Shown in pieces: positions 6,962 to 14,953 of a stretch of 20,155 bases of DNA; positions within the stretch are counted from its first letter, which is position 1, and the number at the start of each line of letters is the position of its first letter. A program made the position numbers and the translations under genes. Source of the DNA: a virus; the IMG/VR virus record IMGVR_UViG_3300048500_000006, positions 1-20,155 of that record; one strand, written 5' to 3'. Below the pieces are notes generated by a model that was not told the origin of the DNA, searched no databases, and saw nothing but the letters and a program-made list of their open reading frames with translations.

Positions 6962-8603
6962 TCGAGGCCTCCGTCTTTGCCGCGTCGAAGATGGACGTGC
7001 CCACCGTGAACTCGAACACTTCCGCGGTGCCCTTGATCTCGACCGCGCCGATGCGCGCGTTCTGCCCGCCCTTCACCCTGAAAAACTCCGAGTGATCGAC
7101 CTGGCGCTCGAACACGCGCCCGTAGTCGGTGATGAGCGCGAAACGCACGCGGCCCGCCGCCTCCCGATTCACAGCCGCGGTGTTGAGCGAGGTACGCCGC
7201 GGGAAGGTCACATCCGAGCATTGCCAGGTGTAGTCGCGGAACCGATCGCCGCCGTTCCAGTGCAACACTTGACGCCCTACCGCGTAGTAGAGCTCGCCGT
7301 CTGCCGCGGTCCAGATCGCAGCCGGCCGCTCGGAGAGGTTCGTGTAGCCGATCTCCTGAATCGTCGCGAACTCCTGATCGAGCGTGCGAAGCCGGATCCC
7401 CTCGACGTCGGTGTAGCCGTGATAGTAGCCCTTGCGGACGTGCCCGATCATTCGGTTCGGGTGCAGCTCCTGCCAGTCGCGCTCGGTCAGGCGGGCTTGG
7501 CTGATGATCTTCGCCTCGCCGCCGGCGAGCGCCACGAGCCCATCCTTCGATGCGTAGTAGGCGGCGCTGGTGTCGGCCGCCATGCTGCGGAAGGACACGC
7601 ACGGCAAGGGCACGCGCGTCCCCTTGACCGGGGTCACGCCGTTCGAGTTGGCGGGATCGGACAGATCGACCACGTAGGGGCGCGTGTCGGTGGCGACGTA
7701 GAGCGCGCCTCCCACCGCGCCCAGCGCGATCGGCGTGCCGTAGAAGCGCTTGACGTAGCGCAGCGGCCAGGCGTGCGGGGAGTGGGGCTCGCAGATCCAG
7801 ACATCGTTGCCAGAGATCCCGGCGAGAAAGCCGTTTTCGGCGGACACGATGCCGTGCAGGTCCGCGGGCGGGGGCAGGTATTCGTCGGTCACGAACACGC
7901 CCTGCGCGCCGTCGCCGAGCTCGAGCTCGGTCTTGTCGTCGAGGTAGGCCGTGGTGGCGACCGGGAGCTCCTCCACGAGAAAATACTCGGTGTTCTGCGG
8001 GTTCGATTGCTCGAGCCCGGTTTCGTAGGCAGTCGCCAGCCGGTAGAGCCGGATCGACACGACGCACCATTCCGCGGATGGCGCGGCGAAGCCTTGCACG
8101 AGGATCGGCTGGCCGTCGTTCGCACGGATGATCTGCGAGGGCGGCGAGCCCGGGCCCTCGCGGCCGTGCCGGTTGACGTAGGTGTAGCGGTAGGCGCGCG
8201 CCGCCATCGTCTCGCCATCGACCACCGCGACCTGGCTGGAAAGCGTCGGCGCCACTGGCGGGCACGGCACGCCGAGCCTGCACCAATCTCCGGCGCAAGC
8301 CTCCTCCGCCGTGGCGATCTGCGGGTAGGCGGCGGCGCCGGTCACGATGACCTGGCGGCACGACGGCGTGTAGGGGAACACGGCGTCAACGCACTTATCC
8401 CACGTGAGCCAGCAGCAGTCGGCGAGGATGAAGGAGAGAACGTCCTGTGCCGCCTCGTGAACGAGCCGCGGCGTGCGCCACGGCCGCAGGCTGTTGTTGT
8501 CGAGATCGACGTCGAGCGCGACCGCAGCGGACCCGGGCGGCCTCGCGAACGGGTTGAGCCGTGGAACGCGGCCTTGAGGGCGGGCGACGTTGATCCCGCT
8601 CAT
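6948..8603 (-). CDS. Beta-propeller tail protein (nozzle-like)
   Basis: A 551-residue protein with the hallmarks of a widespread phage tail protein family. It carries SLRPWRTPRLV near the start (38-48), the YRYTYVNRHGREGPGSP segment (138-154), a NGFLAGISGNDVWICEPHSPHAWP-type motif (257-280), then LPCVSFRS, YYASKDGLVAL and the TERDWQELHP motif typical of propeller blades. In podoviruses such proteins build the tail tube tip below the adaptor. It has eleven cysteines, clustered before residue 115. The frame stays open upstream to 9497, but the real start is ATG at 8603, which overlaps the previous stop as ATGA. There is no good ribosome site there, so translation probably depends on coupling. 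By order it matches T7 gp12, though it is shorter. Confidence 0.92.
   Translation of the reverse strand: MSGINVARPQGRVPRLNPFARPPGSAAVALDVDLDNNSLRPWRTPRLVHEAAQDVLSFILADCCWLTWDKCVDAVFPYTPSCRQVIVTGAAAYPQIATAEEACAGDWCRLGVPCPPVAPTLSSQVAVVDGETMAARAYRYTYVNRHGREGPGSPPSQIIRANDGQPILVQGFAAPSAEWCVVSIRLYRLATAYETGLEQSNPQNTEYFLVEELPVATTAYLDDKTELELGDGAQGVFVTDEYLPPPADLHGIVSAENGFLAGISGNDVWICEPHSPHAWPLRYVKRFYGTPIALGAVGGALYVATDTRPYVVDLSDPANSNGVTPVKGTRVPLPCVSFRSMAADTSAAYYASKDGLVALAGGEAKIISQARLTERDWQELHPNRMIGHVRKGYYHGYTDVEGIRLRTLDQEFATIQEIGYTNLSERPAAIWTAADGELYYAVGRQVLHWNGGDRFRDYTWQCSDVTFPRRTSLNTAAVNREAAGRVRFALITDYGRVFERQVDHSEFFRVKGGQNARIGAVEIKGTAEVFEFTVGTSIFDAAKTEASSVNG
6968..6972 (-). promoter_or_regulatory. GGAGG ribosome binding site fixing a GTG start
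   Basis: On the minus strand GGAGG is followed by a 6-base spacer and GTG at 6961. This is the only strong site at the head of this frame and decides the GTG start of the GNAT-like gene. Confidence 0.75.
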
Positions 8604-9454
8604 ACGTTGATCTGCAGCGATGCGGCCGTGCTGTCGAGAACTTCGCGCCAGCCCACGCCCTGAATGAAGATCCAGAACTCGCGCGGGTTCACCGTGCCGA
8701 CAACGCCCATCGTCTGCCCGTTCTGCGGCGGGTTGTTCAAGAGCAGCGCCGTGTTGGCGAGCTGCGCGCCAAAGCCGCCGAGGTTGACGTTGGGCACGCC
8801 AGCGCCAGCCACCATATCGAAGCTGCAGCCGTCGACCGACCGGAACAGCGTGATGCTGCCATCCGACGACGTCAGGTTGAGCAGCGGCTGGAAGGGCAGC
8901 GGGAGGCTCGTGACCAGCCCGTTCTGGATGACGATACCGCAGCCGACGAAGTTGACGCCCCCGCTCGCCGGGGTGTCGGAGACGTACAAGCCGTTGTTGC
9001 GGCACTGCACCGCGTTCCCGGCGTCGGGCGAGATCGTCAGTCCGATCTGGAATGGCGCGAGCGCCGTCCCGCAGCCGCTCACGGCCACGCACGAGCTCGT
9101 GGGCAGGATGAAGGCCCGCGTGAGCAGCGCGCCGTTCGTGTCGAGCGTGGTGAGGTTGCACGCCTCGCCCGAGATCGTAACGTCTGCGGTGGTCGGCGGC
9201 GTAGGGGGGACCACGCAGGGATCGCACGCCGAATAGACGACGTTGGTCCCTTCGGTGAGCTCGACGATGCAACCGCCGACCGTGCGAATGGTCGCGTTCG
9301 CGTAGACACCGTCGGGGATCGGGTTCGAGATCGGCGCCTCGATGATCCGCCCGCTGTCGAAACGCAGCACGCGGTTGCCAGCGCACCACTCGACCGGCGG
9401 GGTCACGGTCGCCGCCGGCGTGGTGCCGCCGTTGGGTGGGCAGCACTCGTTCAT
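8600..9454 (-). CDS. Cysteine-rich virion protein, fibre-like
   Basis: A 284-residue protein beginning MNECCPPNGG with twelve cysteines spread over the chain. The sequence is beta-rich with Gly/Asn/Thr turns, which suggests a beta-structured fibre or tail appendage. The C-terminus has NPREFWIFIQGVGWREV, an aromatic strand pattern seen at ends of trimeric fibres. It lies between an adaptor-like gene and the propeller tail protein, with ATGA overlaps at both ends, and AGAGGG precedes its ATG. I do not recognise a named family. The opening resembles in style the CxxC-type starts of the two fibre proteins at 14950-17594, but I see no clear alignment with them. Confidence 0.85.
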   Translation of the reverse strand: MNECCPPNGGTTPAATVTPPVEWCAGNRVLRFDSGRIIEAPISNPIPDGVYANATIRTVGGCIVELTEGTNVVYSACDPCVVPPTPPTTADVTISGEACNLTTLDTNGALLTRAFILPTSSCVAVSGCGTALAPFQIGLTISPDAGNAVQCRNNGLYVSDTPASGGVNFVGCGIVIQNGLVTSLPLPFQPLLNLTSSDGSITLFRSVDGCSFDMVAGAGVPNVNLGGFGAQLANTALLLNNPPQNGQTMGVVGTVNPREFWIFIQGVGWREVLDSTAASLQINV

Positions 9455-10161
9455 ACAACCCTCTGAGCTGTGGCGCGGAAGGGCCCGCGCGATTCACCGA
9501 TGAGCGCGTCGGTCGCGCCGCGCGCCTGGCCGATCTTGAAATCGCGCTCGTACTTCGCCGCGAGCTGCGGGTTGCTCCAGTCCTGCTTGGGCTGCATGAG
9601 GAGATACCCGGCCGCCCCCGCGACGAGCGTCATCAGGTAGCGATCGAACAGCACGCGGTCGAGATCGCAGGCGTCCCGCTTCGGCGCGACGTTGAGGCTT
9701 ACGCGCAGCGCCCCCTGCGTGTCCGCGCGCACCGGGGAGCGCACGAAAAGCGAGTTGGGCTGCTGGAACCACAGCGACAGCCACGCGATCTGTAGCGGCG
9801 CGGTCCCGGTCTGCTGCAGCGGGCCGCCCTCCCACGCGCCGGCGCACAGGCACGGGCAGTTGAGCTGGCAGGGCTGATTCGGCCGCAGGTAGTGGCGTTG
9901 GCCTCTGGCGTCGCAGATGAAGTCGATCGAGACCGTCCGCATCGAGTCCGAGTCGGGCGGCTCGAGCAGGTACTCCTGCACGTCGCATTGCAGGTCGACG
10001 AAAACCTCACGCTTCACCACCGCTGAGCGCTCGCAGAACTCGATCGCCGCGTTGCGGACGTAGGCCTCCGCGATGTCGCTCGGCACGCCGTTGGCGATCA
10101 TGCGGAGCTCGGGCAGAAACTCCGCAAGCGCGACCTTGTCGGGGACATCGCACAGTCTCAT
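9451..10161 (-). CDS. Adaptor-like virion protein 2
   Basis: A 236-residue protein with an N-terminal helix pair ending in DIAEAYVRNAAIEFCERS (29-46), a motif I associate with phage head-tail connector-type proteins. A beta-rich middle follows that carries a tight cysteine cluster (CQLNCPCLC, about 98-106), then a C-terminal helical region (LMTLVAGAAGYLLMQPKQDW). Nine cysteines is high for this size. It overlaps both neighbours as ATGA. It follows another adaptor-like gene, so the pair may form successive rings or partner subunits. The tail-tube connection is inferred from order. The CxxxCxCxC cluster could bind metal or form disulfides, and sequence alone does not decide between them. Confidence 0.87.
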   Translation of the reverse strand: MRLCDVPDKVALAEFLPELRMIANGVPSDIAEAYVRNAAIEFCERSAVVKREVFVDLQCDVQEYLLEPPDSDSMRTVSIDFICDARGQRHYLRPNQPCQLNCPCLCAGAWEGGPLQQTGTAPLQIAWLSLWFQQPNSLFVRSPVRADTQGALRVSLNVAPKRDACDLDRVLFDRYLMTLVAGAAGYLLMQPKQDWSNPQLAAKYERDFKIGQARGATDALIGESRGPFRATAQRVV

Positions 10162-10850
10162 CGGGTCCTCCCCGCGGGTTCGACGTTCGACGACTGCGCC
10201 GGCGCGATGAGCGACACGTCGGCGCGGGTGGTGAGGCCGAGGATGTTATTCCACGCGCCAATGTGCGAATTGTAGAGCGCGAGCTGGGCCTGATCGCTGT
10301 CGAGCTGGTAGGCCTGCGCGATCACGTAATGGCGGACCAGCGCGTACTGCCAGCAGTCGACCGGCGCCTGCGCGTTGAGATCGGCAATCCCGAGCTGCGG
10401 CGGCGCGTCAACGCACACGATCCGCACCTTGTACGCCTTCCCCGGCGGGGTGGGCGGGGCCACGTAGAACGTGTCGCGTTGCTTCGGGTCCTGGCTGTAG
10501 TCGAGGACGCGGTAGGACTCCGTAGACACCACGCACGATGGCCGACCCCAGGCGAGTTGCGCCCTGCGGCTGACCGGGTTGATCGGGCTGAGATCCTCGC
10601 CTTGCGGGCCGAGGTTGGCGTCGACCGATTTCAAAAGGCAGCCCTCGCCGATGAACTGGCGAGTCCCGGGCTGCAGGGTGAAGTCGCGCGAGCGGGTGAA
10701 CAGGTCGGGACGGATCCGGTGCAGGATGCACAGGCCCTCGTTCCAGTACCCGAGCAACTGCTCGCGCGTGAACTGCGTGAAAGCGTGGCCGGGCTCCGCG
10801 TCGCGAAGATCGACCGCGATGAGTCTCAGCTTGTCAGCCAGCGTTTCCAT
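10158..10850 (-). CDS. Head-tail adaptor-like protein 1
   Basis: A 230-residue protein that begins with a helix (METLADKLRLIAVDLRD) and FTREQLLGYWNEGLCILHRIRPDLF. This is the pattern of podovirus adaptors in the T7 gp11 / DUF6682-like group, where N-terminal helices pack on the portal. The middle is beta-rich (RRAQLAWGRPSCVVS, KRDTFYV-type strands, KVRIVCVDAPP). The C-terminal helices YALVRHYVIAQAYQLDSDQ and LYNSHIGAWNNILG complete the family layout. Five cysteines are present. The start overlaps the upstream gene by 17 bases with only a weak GGCGG site. Family membership is my recognition of the pattern, not a search result. Confidence 0.88.
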   Translation of the reverse strand: METLADKLRLIAVDLRDAEPGHAFTQFTREQLLGYWNEGLCILHRIRPDLFTRSRDFTLQPGTRQFIGEGCLLKSVDANLGPQGEDLSPINPVSRRAQLAWGRPSCVVSTESYRVLDYSQDPKQRDTFYVAPPTPPGKAYKVRIVCVDAPPQLGIADLNAQAPVDCWQYALVRHYVIAQAYQLDSDQAQLALYNSHIGAWNNILGLTTRADVSLIAPAQSSNVEPAGRTR

Positions 10851-11250
10851 CGCCGCCTACGTGGGCCCGTGCTTTCGCCGCTGGCTTGTTGCCTTTGCGA
10901 TGCGGCCTGCGGGATTGCTCCGTAGCAGGGAGGACCGGCGGCGCTGGGGCTTGAGCGGTTGGCGAGAGCACGGGTTGAGACGAAGGAACGCGCTGCCCGT
11001 AGTGAGCGAGATCGAGCGGGCTGTTGGCGACAACGATCCCTGGTTGCGGTGGTGCCTCCCAGCACGACTCGAGCACGTCCCCGAGGGGGCGCATCCAGTC
11101 CTGCCAGAAGTGGATCATGCCGGTCAGCTTCTCCCGAACGTATGGACTCGGCTCGAGATACTGAGGCAGCTTCGCCCCAATCGCATCGGCGTCATCCTTG
11201 GTGGGCAGCCGCGCAGAAACCTGCAGCGGCCGCGCCGTCACTTCGCTCAT
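10834..11250 (-). CDS. Unrecognised small virion-region protein
   Basis: A 138-residue protein with a short globular N-terminal half (SARLPTKDDADAIGAKLPQYL, then REKLTGMIHFWQDWM) and a disordered, Pro/Ala/Arg-rich tail from about residue 85. AAGGAGG lies five bases before ATG, one of the best ribosome sites here, so the gene is well supported. It stands between the capsid companion and adaptor 1, where small head-completion or stabilising proteins occur in other phages. No motif identifies it. Confidence 0.8.
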   Translation of the reverse strand: MSEVTARPLQVSARLPTKDDADAIGAKLPQYLEPSPYVREKLTGMIHFWQDWMRPLGDVLESCWEAPPQPGIVVANSPLDLAHYGQRVPSSQPVLSPTAQAPAPPVLPATEQSRRPHRKGNKPAAKARAHVGGDGNAG

Positions 11251-11273
11251 ACGGTCCTCCTTACGGTTGGTTA

Positions 11274-11287
11274 AACCCTTACGGGTT
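11274..11287 (-). other. Hairpin with GUAA loop over a stop codon
   Basis: The minus strand reads AACCC-GTAA-GGGTT, a 5-base-pair stem with a GNRA-type tetraloop. The TAA stop of the upstream gene falls in the loop. It precedes the strong AAGGAGG of the next gene. No U-run follows, so it is not a classical terminator. It may be chance or a message-stability element. Confidence 0.3.
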
Positions 11288-11887
11288 GGCGATCACGCAG
11301 GGACCATTCAGGCGGCAATTCGCCACCGTCACGGTTTCCAGGTCACGCGCAACGGCCGTCAGCTCGATGCGCCCGCGGAACGACGGCAAGCCGTTCACGG
11401 GCAGCGTGGTGAGCACAAGGCCGATACGGATGCCCTCGCGACCGCTGGGGCCGTAGGGCTGCGTGTAGAGCATGGGAGAGATTTGCGCCCACACCGAAAG
11501 CAGCGCGTTCGCGTTGAGGCCGGTCAAGCTCACGGGGAGCACGATCGGCGTCGTCACGGCGGTGCCGCAATCTTCGAGGGTGATGGTTTCGGCAACCACG
11601 CTGAACGTGATCTGATTGATCGCGTCCGGTTCCGACACCTTCACGCGGATCCCCTCGAGCAGAGCGTCCTCGGGGATCAGCGCCAGCCAGAGCGTGTCGC
11701 CGGCGAGGAGCAGGTCGTAGCAGACCTGATTCGTCGGATCGCACTGGTAGTCGAAGGCCGCGCCCATGTTGTAGGGCGCGCGACGGCGGTGAGCTGCCAT
11801 CTTGTGCGGAGCGGGGCAAATCGAGACCTTGCACTCGCCGCAGTCGGGGAGGAATGCCGTGCCACCTTCCCACAGGTTTACATCCAT
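11279..11887 (-). CDS. Cysteine-rich capsid-companion protein
   Basis: A 202-residue protein encoded directly after the capsid gene. It starts MDVNLWEGG and has a cysteine cluster CGECKVSIC (16-24), eight cysteines in all. The rest is beta-rich with hydrophobic strands (TLWLALIPED, QITFSVVAETI, GIRIGLVLTTLP, GRIELTAVARD). Position and fold style suggest a head decoration, capsid-stabilising or second head protein, but no family is recognised. AAGGAG lies seven bases before ATG. A 10-base direct repeat flanks this site, so a second ATG lies upstream in another frame. The gene ends in a small hairpin. Confidence 0.87.
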   Translation of the reverse strand: MDVNLWEGGTAFLPDCGECKVSICPAPHKMAAHRRRAPYNMGAAFDYQCDPTNQVCYDLLLAGDTLWLALIPEDALLEGIRVKVSEPDAINQITFSVVAETITLEDCGTAVTTPIVLPVSLTGLNANALLSVWAQISPMLYTQPYGPSGREGIRIGLVLTTLPVNGLPSFRGRIELTAVARDLETVTVANCRLNGPCVIANP

Positions 11888-11910
11888 GATGTTTCTCCTT
11901 CATCCATGAT
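11881..11910 (-). repeat. 10-base direct repeat around a ribosome site
   Basis: ATCATGGATG occurs twice (minus strand, 11910-11901 and 11890-11881) on either side of AAGGAGAAAC. The downstream copy holds the true start of the capsid-companion gene. The upstream copy opens a 9-codon frame ending at 11878 that lacks its own ribosome site. Confidence 0.7.
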
Positions 11911-11947
11911 TGCGGACGGGTTTTCGCGGCCCGCCGGAAGGAAGTGG

Positions 11948-11965
11948 GGTGCGCCGCGCCGCACC
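11948..11965 (-). other. Hairpin in the capsid-companion gap
   Basis: GGTGCG and CGCACC pair around a 6-base GC-rich loop, a few bases after the capsid stop. The 84-base gap (11888-11971) is the longest non-coding stretch in the window. No U-run follows, so a partial attenuator or a 3' stability hairpin for capsid message is more plausible than a full terminator. Confidence 0.35.
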
Positions 11966-11971
11966 GTGGTT

Positions 11972-12916
11972 TTACGGTTGCACCGTCCAGTAGCCGACTG
12001 CGAAGCCGTCGGGGTGCACGGGCTTGTGGCCCCACACGCCCAGGACTTCGAGCAGCTTGTACCATCCGTCGCCCTGCCGGATCCTCGTGATGATGAGGTT
12101 TTGCGCGAACAGCAGCGCATCCTTGTTGAGAGCGATGACGTAGAACACGGATTTCCCCGCGGTCGCGTCGGTGCCCTGGCAGGCGTAGTTGCTGATGACG
12201 AAGTCCCAGCCCATCATGTTCGTGTACCACTCCCCGGACATGAGAGGCGAGCACTCGACGCAGCGCCCCATCTGCAGGGCGTTGGCGAGAGGCGAGGCCA
12301 TCAGGATCGGCAGCATCGCGGGCGGCACGACGAGGATCATCTTGCCCTTCTGCCACGCGCACGCTTCCGCGAGTACCTGCTGGATCTTCGCGATCTCGCC
12401 GATGACGTTTGCCGGCGTGATGAGGACCGGAGCGCCCGGGCAGCCGAGATTGACCGCACCGCTCGTACCGGCCGCGCATCCCTTGTTCCGCATCGAAGCG
12501 TAGAAGGGCAGGCGCCGCATGATGTCGTTGGAAAGCAGCTTGTCCCAGCCGCGCGTCACCGCGACGTCGAACATTTCCTTCCACATCGACCACCGCTCGC
12601 ACAGCATCCGCTCGTCGAGCTCGTCGACCTTCACGCTGACGTAGGCGGCGTCGCAGATGCGGAAGCAGAACGCATCGGGCTTGGCCTCCTGGGGCGTGTT
12701 GACCTGGTTCTTCTCGAACGGCATGAACTCGAGCTCGAAGTTGCGAACGAACTGGATCTCCTGGCTGCAGTAGTCGATCTCCTTGTTGTACATCCCGTTG
12801 GTGAACAGCGAGAAGATCCCATCGCAGTGGTAGTCGTAGGCGATCGTGCGAGCGTACTTCCGCCGACCGAGAGGCGATTCTTCGAGGGATCGCCAGCCTG
12901 ATGCACTTGGTACCAT
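11972..12916 (-). CDS. Major capsid protein (probable)
   Basis: A 314-residue protein directly after the scaffold-like gene, the conserved place of the capsid gene in podoviruses. It has mixed alpha/beta character with aromatic-rich conserved-looking stretches (YDYHCDGIFSLF, NFELEFMPFEK, ILVVPPAMLPILM, TNMMGWDFVISN). The C-terminal strand region LVPP-to-YWTVQP is the sort seen in HK97-fold and P22-like coats, but I cannot assign the subfamily. It contains eleven cysteines, unusually many for a coat protein that folds in the cytoplasm. The start at 12916 has GGAGG six bases upstream. Capsid identity rests on position, size and the lack of any better candidate in the window. Confidence 0.85.
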   Translation of the reverse strand: MVPSASGWRSLEESPLGRRKYARTIAYDYHCDGIFSLFTNGMYNKEIDYCSQEIQFVRNFELEFMPFEKNQVNTPQEAKPDAFCFRICDAAYVSVKVDELDERMLCERWSMWKEMFDVAVTRGWDKLLSNDIMRRLPFYASMRNKGCAAGTSGAVNLGCPGAPVLITPANVIGEIAKIQQVLAEACAWQKGKMILVVPPAMLPILMASPLANALQMGRCVECSPLMSGEWYTNMMGWDFVISNYACQGTDATAGKSVFYVIALNKDALLFAQNLIITRIRQGDGWYKLLEVLGVWGHKPVHPDGFAVGYWTVQP

Positions 12917-12930
12917 TTACGGCCTCCGTT

Positions 12931-13968
12931 TCATTGACGTTTGGACCGGCGCCACGATTCAATCTGTTGCTTGTCGTAGAGCGCCTTGAGCTTGCGGTAT
13001 TGCGCCGGCTGGATCGCCCCCTCCTTGAGCTGCTGCATGGCGGCCGCAAGGGTTTCCTCGTCGACCACGGGCTCAGGGGTGGGGGTGCGCGGCGCCTGAT
13101 CTGGCGCGGGTCGACCGTGATTGACCGGCTCATTGTCGACTGCCCTCGGGGCTCCACGCAGCTTGAAGTCCTTGACGACGTCGCGAATGTAGTCGACGTC
13201 GCCCTCCCGCCATGCGGCGAGAACCTGGGATCGCCGATCCACGCGCGAGCCCTGGATGACTTCGGTGAGAAAGTCCTTGAAGTCGGGACGCTCGAGGAGC
13301 TTTCCGAACTCGGGCACGTCGCGTTGAATCGCCCGCTCGTTGAGATCCTTGCGAAGATCAGTCACGGCTTTGTCGGACTCGGCCTTGACCTGGTTCACAC
13401 GCTTCTCAACCGCTTGGTCGATCCGCGCCTGAATTGAAGTCTCGAGCCGCTGCAAATGGGGATGGAAGCCCCGATAGATTTCCCCGAACGCCTCCCGATC
13501 GACGTGCTCGCCCTCGAATCCGGCGACCGCCTGGGTGACGTCACGCTCCGCAGCCTGCTTGGCGACCGTCTCCTCGAGCTTGCGATTCGCTTCCGCGAGC
13601 TCTTGGTTACGCTTCTCCATGAACTCCTTGTTCGCGAGTGCTGCCTTCGCGATCTCCTCGGCTTCACGTCGACCACGGTTCTCCGCGTCGAGCCGGCCCA
13701 GCAGCGTGTCGTGCTGCGAGACGAGCATCTGCGCGTACTTCGGGTCGAGTGGCGGCAGATCGTCGTCCTGCCGGTCGGCAGGGGACGAGGCGGGGGCATC
13801 GGCTGGCGGATCGTCGGATAGCGCGGAGGCCGGGAGCGGCGCGTCTGCCGGCGCGTTGGGCGCGGGCGGCACAGCTGCCTGAGCATTCGCTAGGGTGGCG
13901 ATACGTTCGGCTTCGTCCCTCGCTGCATCTGCGAGAGGGTGTCCTGGTTGCGGGTTACGTGGGGGCAT
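12931..13968 (-). CDS. Scaffolding protein (probable)
   Basis: A 345-residue, very charged, cysteine-free protein. Residues 1-75 are Pro/Ala/Asp-rich and likely disordered. About 80-150 is a strong coiled coil (ENRGRREAEEIAKAALANK and on). The middle is helical with further Gln/Glu/Lys repeats. The C-terminus is a basic helix pair (YRKLKALYDKQQIESWRRSK), like the coat-binding tail of scaffolding proteins of P22 and T7 type. It lies 14 bases before the capsid gene, the typical scaffold-capsid order. GGAG precedes the ATG by 6 bases. A 65-base gap separates it from the upstream gene. Confidence 0.88.
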   Translation of the reverse strand: MPPRNPQPGHPLADAARDEAERIATLANAQAAVPPAPNAPADAPLPASALSDDPPADAPASSPADRQDDDLPPLDPKYAQMLVSQHDTLLGRLDAENRGRREAEEIAKAALANKEFMEKRNQELAEANRKLEETVAKQAAERDVTQAVAGFEGEHVDREAFGEIYRGFHPHLQRLETSIQARIDQAVEKRVNQVKAESDKAVTDLRKDLNERAIQRDVPEFGKLLERPDFKDFLTEVIQGSRVDRRSQVLAAWREGDVDYIRDVVKDFKLRGAPRAVDNEPVNHGRPAPDQAPRTPTPEPVVDEETLAAAMQQLKEGAIQPAQYRKLKALYDKQQIESWRRSKRQ

Positions 13969-14033
13969 TGCGTTCTCCTATTCGCGGGGGCTTACGCCAG
14001 CCGCAGGTTGTGTTGAAGGATGAAGATTCGCGA

Positions 14034-14384
14034 TCACGACTTCCGGGTGGTGAAACCCTTGGCCTGGCTCGTTTTTTGCAAACCGCTGGCGCCGCCCTCG
14101 TTCGGGTCGCGCGCCGGGATCCCGCCGAGCGGGCTCACGGCCGGCGTCATTTCGTAGCCGGTCACGAGCTTCTCGCCGTAGTTCTTGCCGCTGTTCGTGT
14201 CCGATGGCACTGAGTTGGGCGTGTTGCCCATGTTGGCGCCCGTCGCCTGCTTCGGCGGGCCCTTCTGCAGCACGCCCGACTTCGTCCCGTTCGGCCCGGT
14301 ATCGCCCGAGCGCATCCGGCGCATTGTCGAAGCGGTGCCGGCGTCGCTCTCGTGGCTGTGAAAGTAGCCGACGTTCATTCCCAT
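14034..14384 (-). CDS. Small disordered unknown protein
   Basis: A 116-residue Gly/Ser/Asn/Thr-rich protein with little predicted order. The N-terminus MGMNVGYFHSHESDAG is followed by Arg/Met-rich MRRMRSG and a basic C-terminus. No cysteine and no known motif. GGAG lies seven bases before ATG. It is the last of three small genes before the scaffold. Small basic, flexible proteins near scaffold genes may act in head assembly, but nothing here shows a function. Confidence 0.78.
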   Translation of the reverse strand: MGMNVGYFHSHESDAGTASTMRRMRSGDTGPNGTKSGVLQKGPPKQATGANMGNTPNSVPSDTNSGKNYGEKLVTGYEMTPAVSPLGGIPARDPNEGGASGLQKTSQAKGFTTRKS

Positions 14385-14408
14385 AGCTTTCTCCTTTCGG
14401 GTGGTGGG

Positions 14409-14708
14409 TCAGACTTTCTCGTAGTGGCGCCCGGTGTTGGGCGGGCACCCCTCGCTTATCATCGCGGCGACGCTGTTCGTGCCCGCCGCGTTGCGGATCG
14501 GGGGCAGCACGGTCTGATTGTTCTGCGGACCGTAGTGGGACGGCTCGAGCGCCTCTTCGACATCGTACTCGTAGACGTTCTCGCCCATGCGGACCTTCTG
14601 CGCGAAGTACCACAGGCCGACGTCCTCGAGGCAGGGGACGCAGTCGGCTTTCATCGGCTCCATTGGCATCAAGTCCGGTGGCATCGTTCTCGAATTGCGG
14701 GCCATCAT
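14409..14708 (-). CDS. Small CxxC protein of unknown function
   Basis: A 99-residue protein with a Met-rich N-terminus (MMARNSRTMPPDLMPMEPM), a CVPC pair (23-26), a helix with acidic and aromatic residues (DVGLWYFAQKVRMGENVYEYDVEEA) and a third cysteine near the end (88). The first ATG (14708) overlaps the previous stop as ATGA, with AAGGAG just upstream; a second ATG follows at once. The CxxC could be a redox or metal site, or a disulfide-linked virion feature. No family is recognised. Confidence 0.8.
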   Translation of the reverse strand: MMARNSRTMPPDLMPMEPMKADCVPCLEDVGLWYFAQKVRMGENVYEYDVEEALEPSHYGPQNNQTVLPPIRNAAGTNSVAAMISEGCPPNTGRHYEKV

Positions 14709-14953
14709 GTCTCCTTCCGCAGTTGTGGGAAAAGCTCGTTGAGGATCGCCGTGAGCTCCTGCGAGCGCCCACGCAGCACCGCCGCCTTTTCGCCTTCGGC
14801 GGCCTCGAGCTGCTCGCGACGCTGCTCGCGGCGCCGGTGAATGATCTCCCTCAGACCCTCGTACAGCATGGGGTCGTCGCGCATCTTCTGCATCGTTCGC
14901 TCCTCTGCGAACGCGGCGGGTAGCTGGTAGTGCTGGGCTTGGGCCATAGTCAT
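14705..14953 (-). CDS. Small helical protein of unknown function
   Basis: An 82-residue protein that is almost entirely predicted helix: Arg/Glu/Gln-rich (REIIHRRREQRREQLEAAEG) with amphipathic ends (LTAILNELFPQL). No cysteine. ATGA overlap with the fibre-like gene upstream and no clear ribosome site, so coupled translation is likely; Met3 at 14947 is an alternative start. It could be a dimerising assembly factor, but this is only inference from composition. Confidence 0.8.
   Translation of the reverse strand: MTMAQAQHYQLPAAFAEERTMQKMRDDPMLYEGLREIIHRRREQRREQLEAAEGEKAAVLRGRSQELTAILNELFPQLRKET

Noticed and set aside
7092-8663. 523-codon open frame on the plus strand
   Set aside because: Antisense to the propeller tail protein, with the repetitive Arg/Val/Gly/Asp composition of a shadow frame and no ribosome site.
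8604-9497. Upstream extension of the propeller tail protein to 849 codons
   Set aside because: The added part is Arg-rich and lies out of frame over the 284-residue virion gene, and the ATGA at 8603 gives a natural start that matches the family N-terminus.
11940-12000. Programmed frameshift at the capsid gene end, as in T7 gene 10
   Set aside because: I saw no slippery run before the capsid stop and no extended frame that continues the protein.
11198-12901. 567-codon open frame on the plus strand
   Set aside because: It crosses three minus-strand genes with good starts and has no recognisable motif.
11343-13157. 604-codon open frame on the minus strand in another frame
   Set aside because: It overlaps scaffold, capsid and companion genes out of frame and is Arg-rich without domain structure.
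13969-14033. Possible GGCT/AGCC hairpin before the scaffold gene
   Set aside because: The stem is only four base pairs with a bulge and no U-run; too weak to call a terminator.
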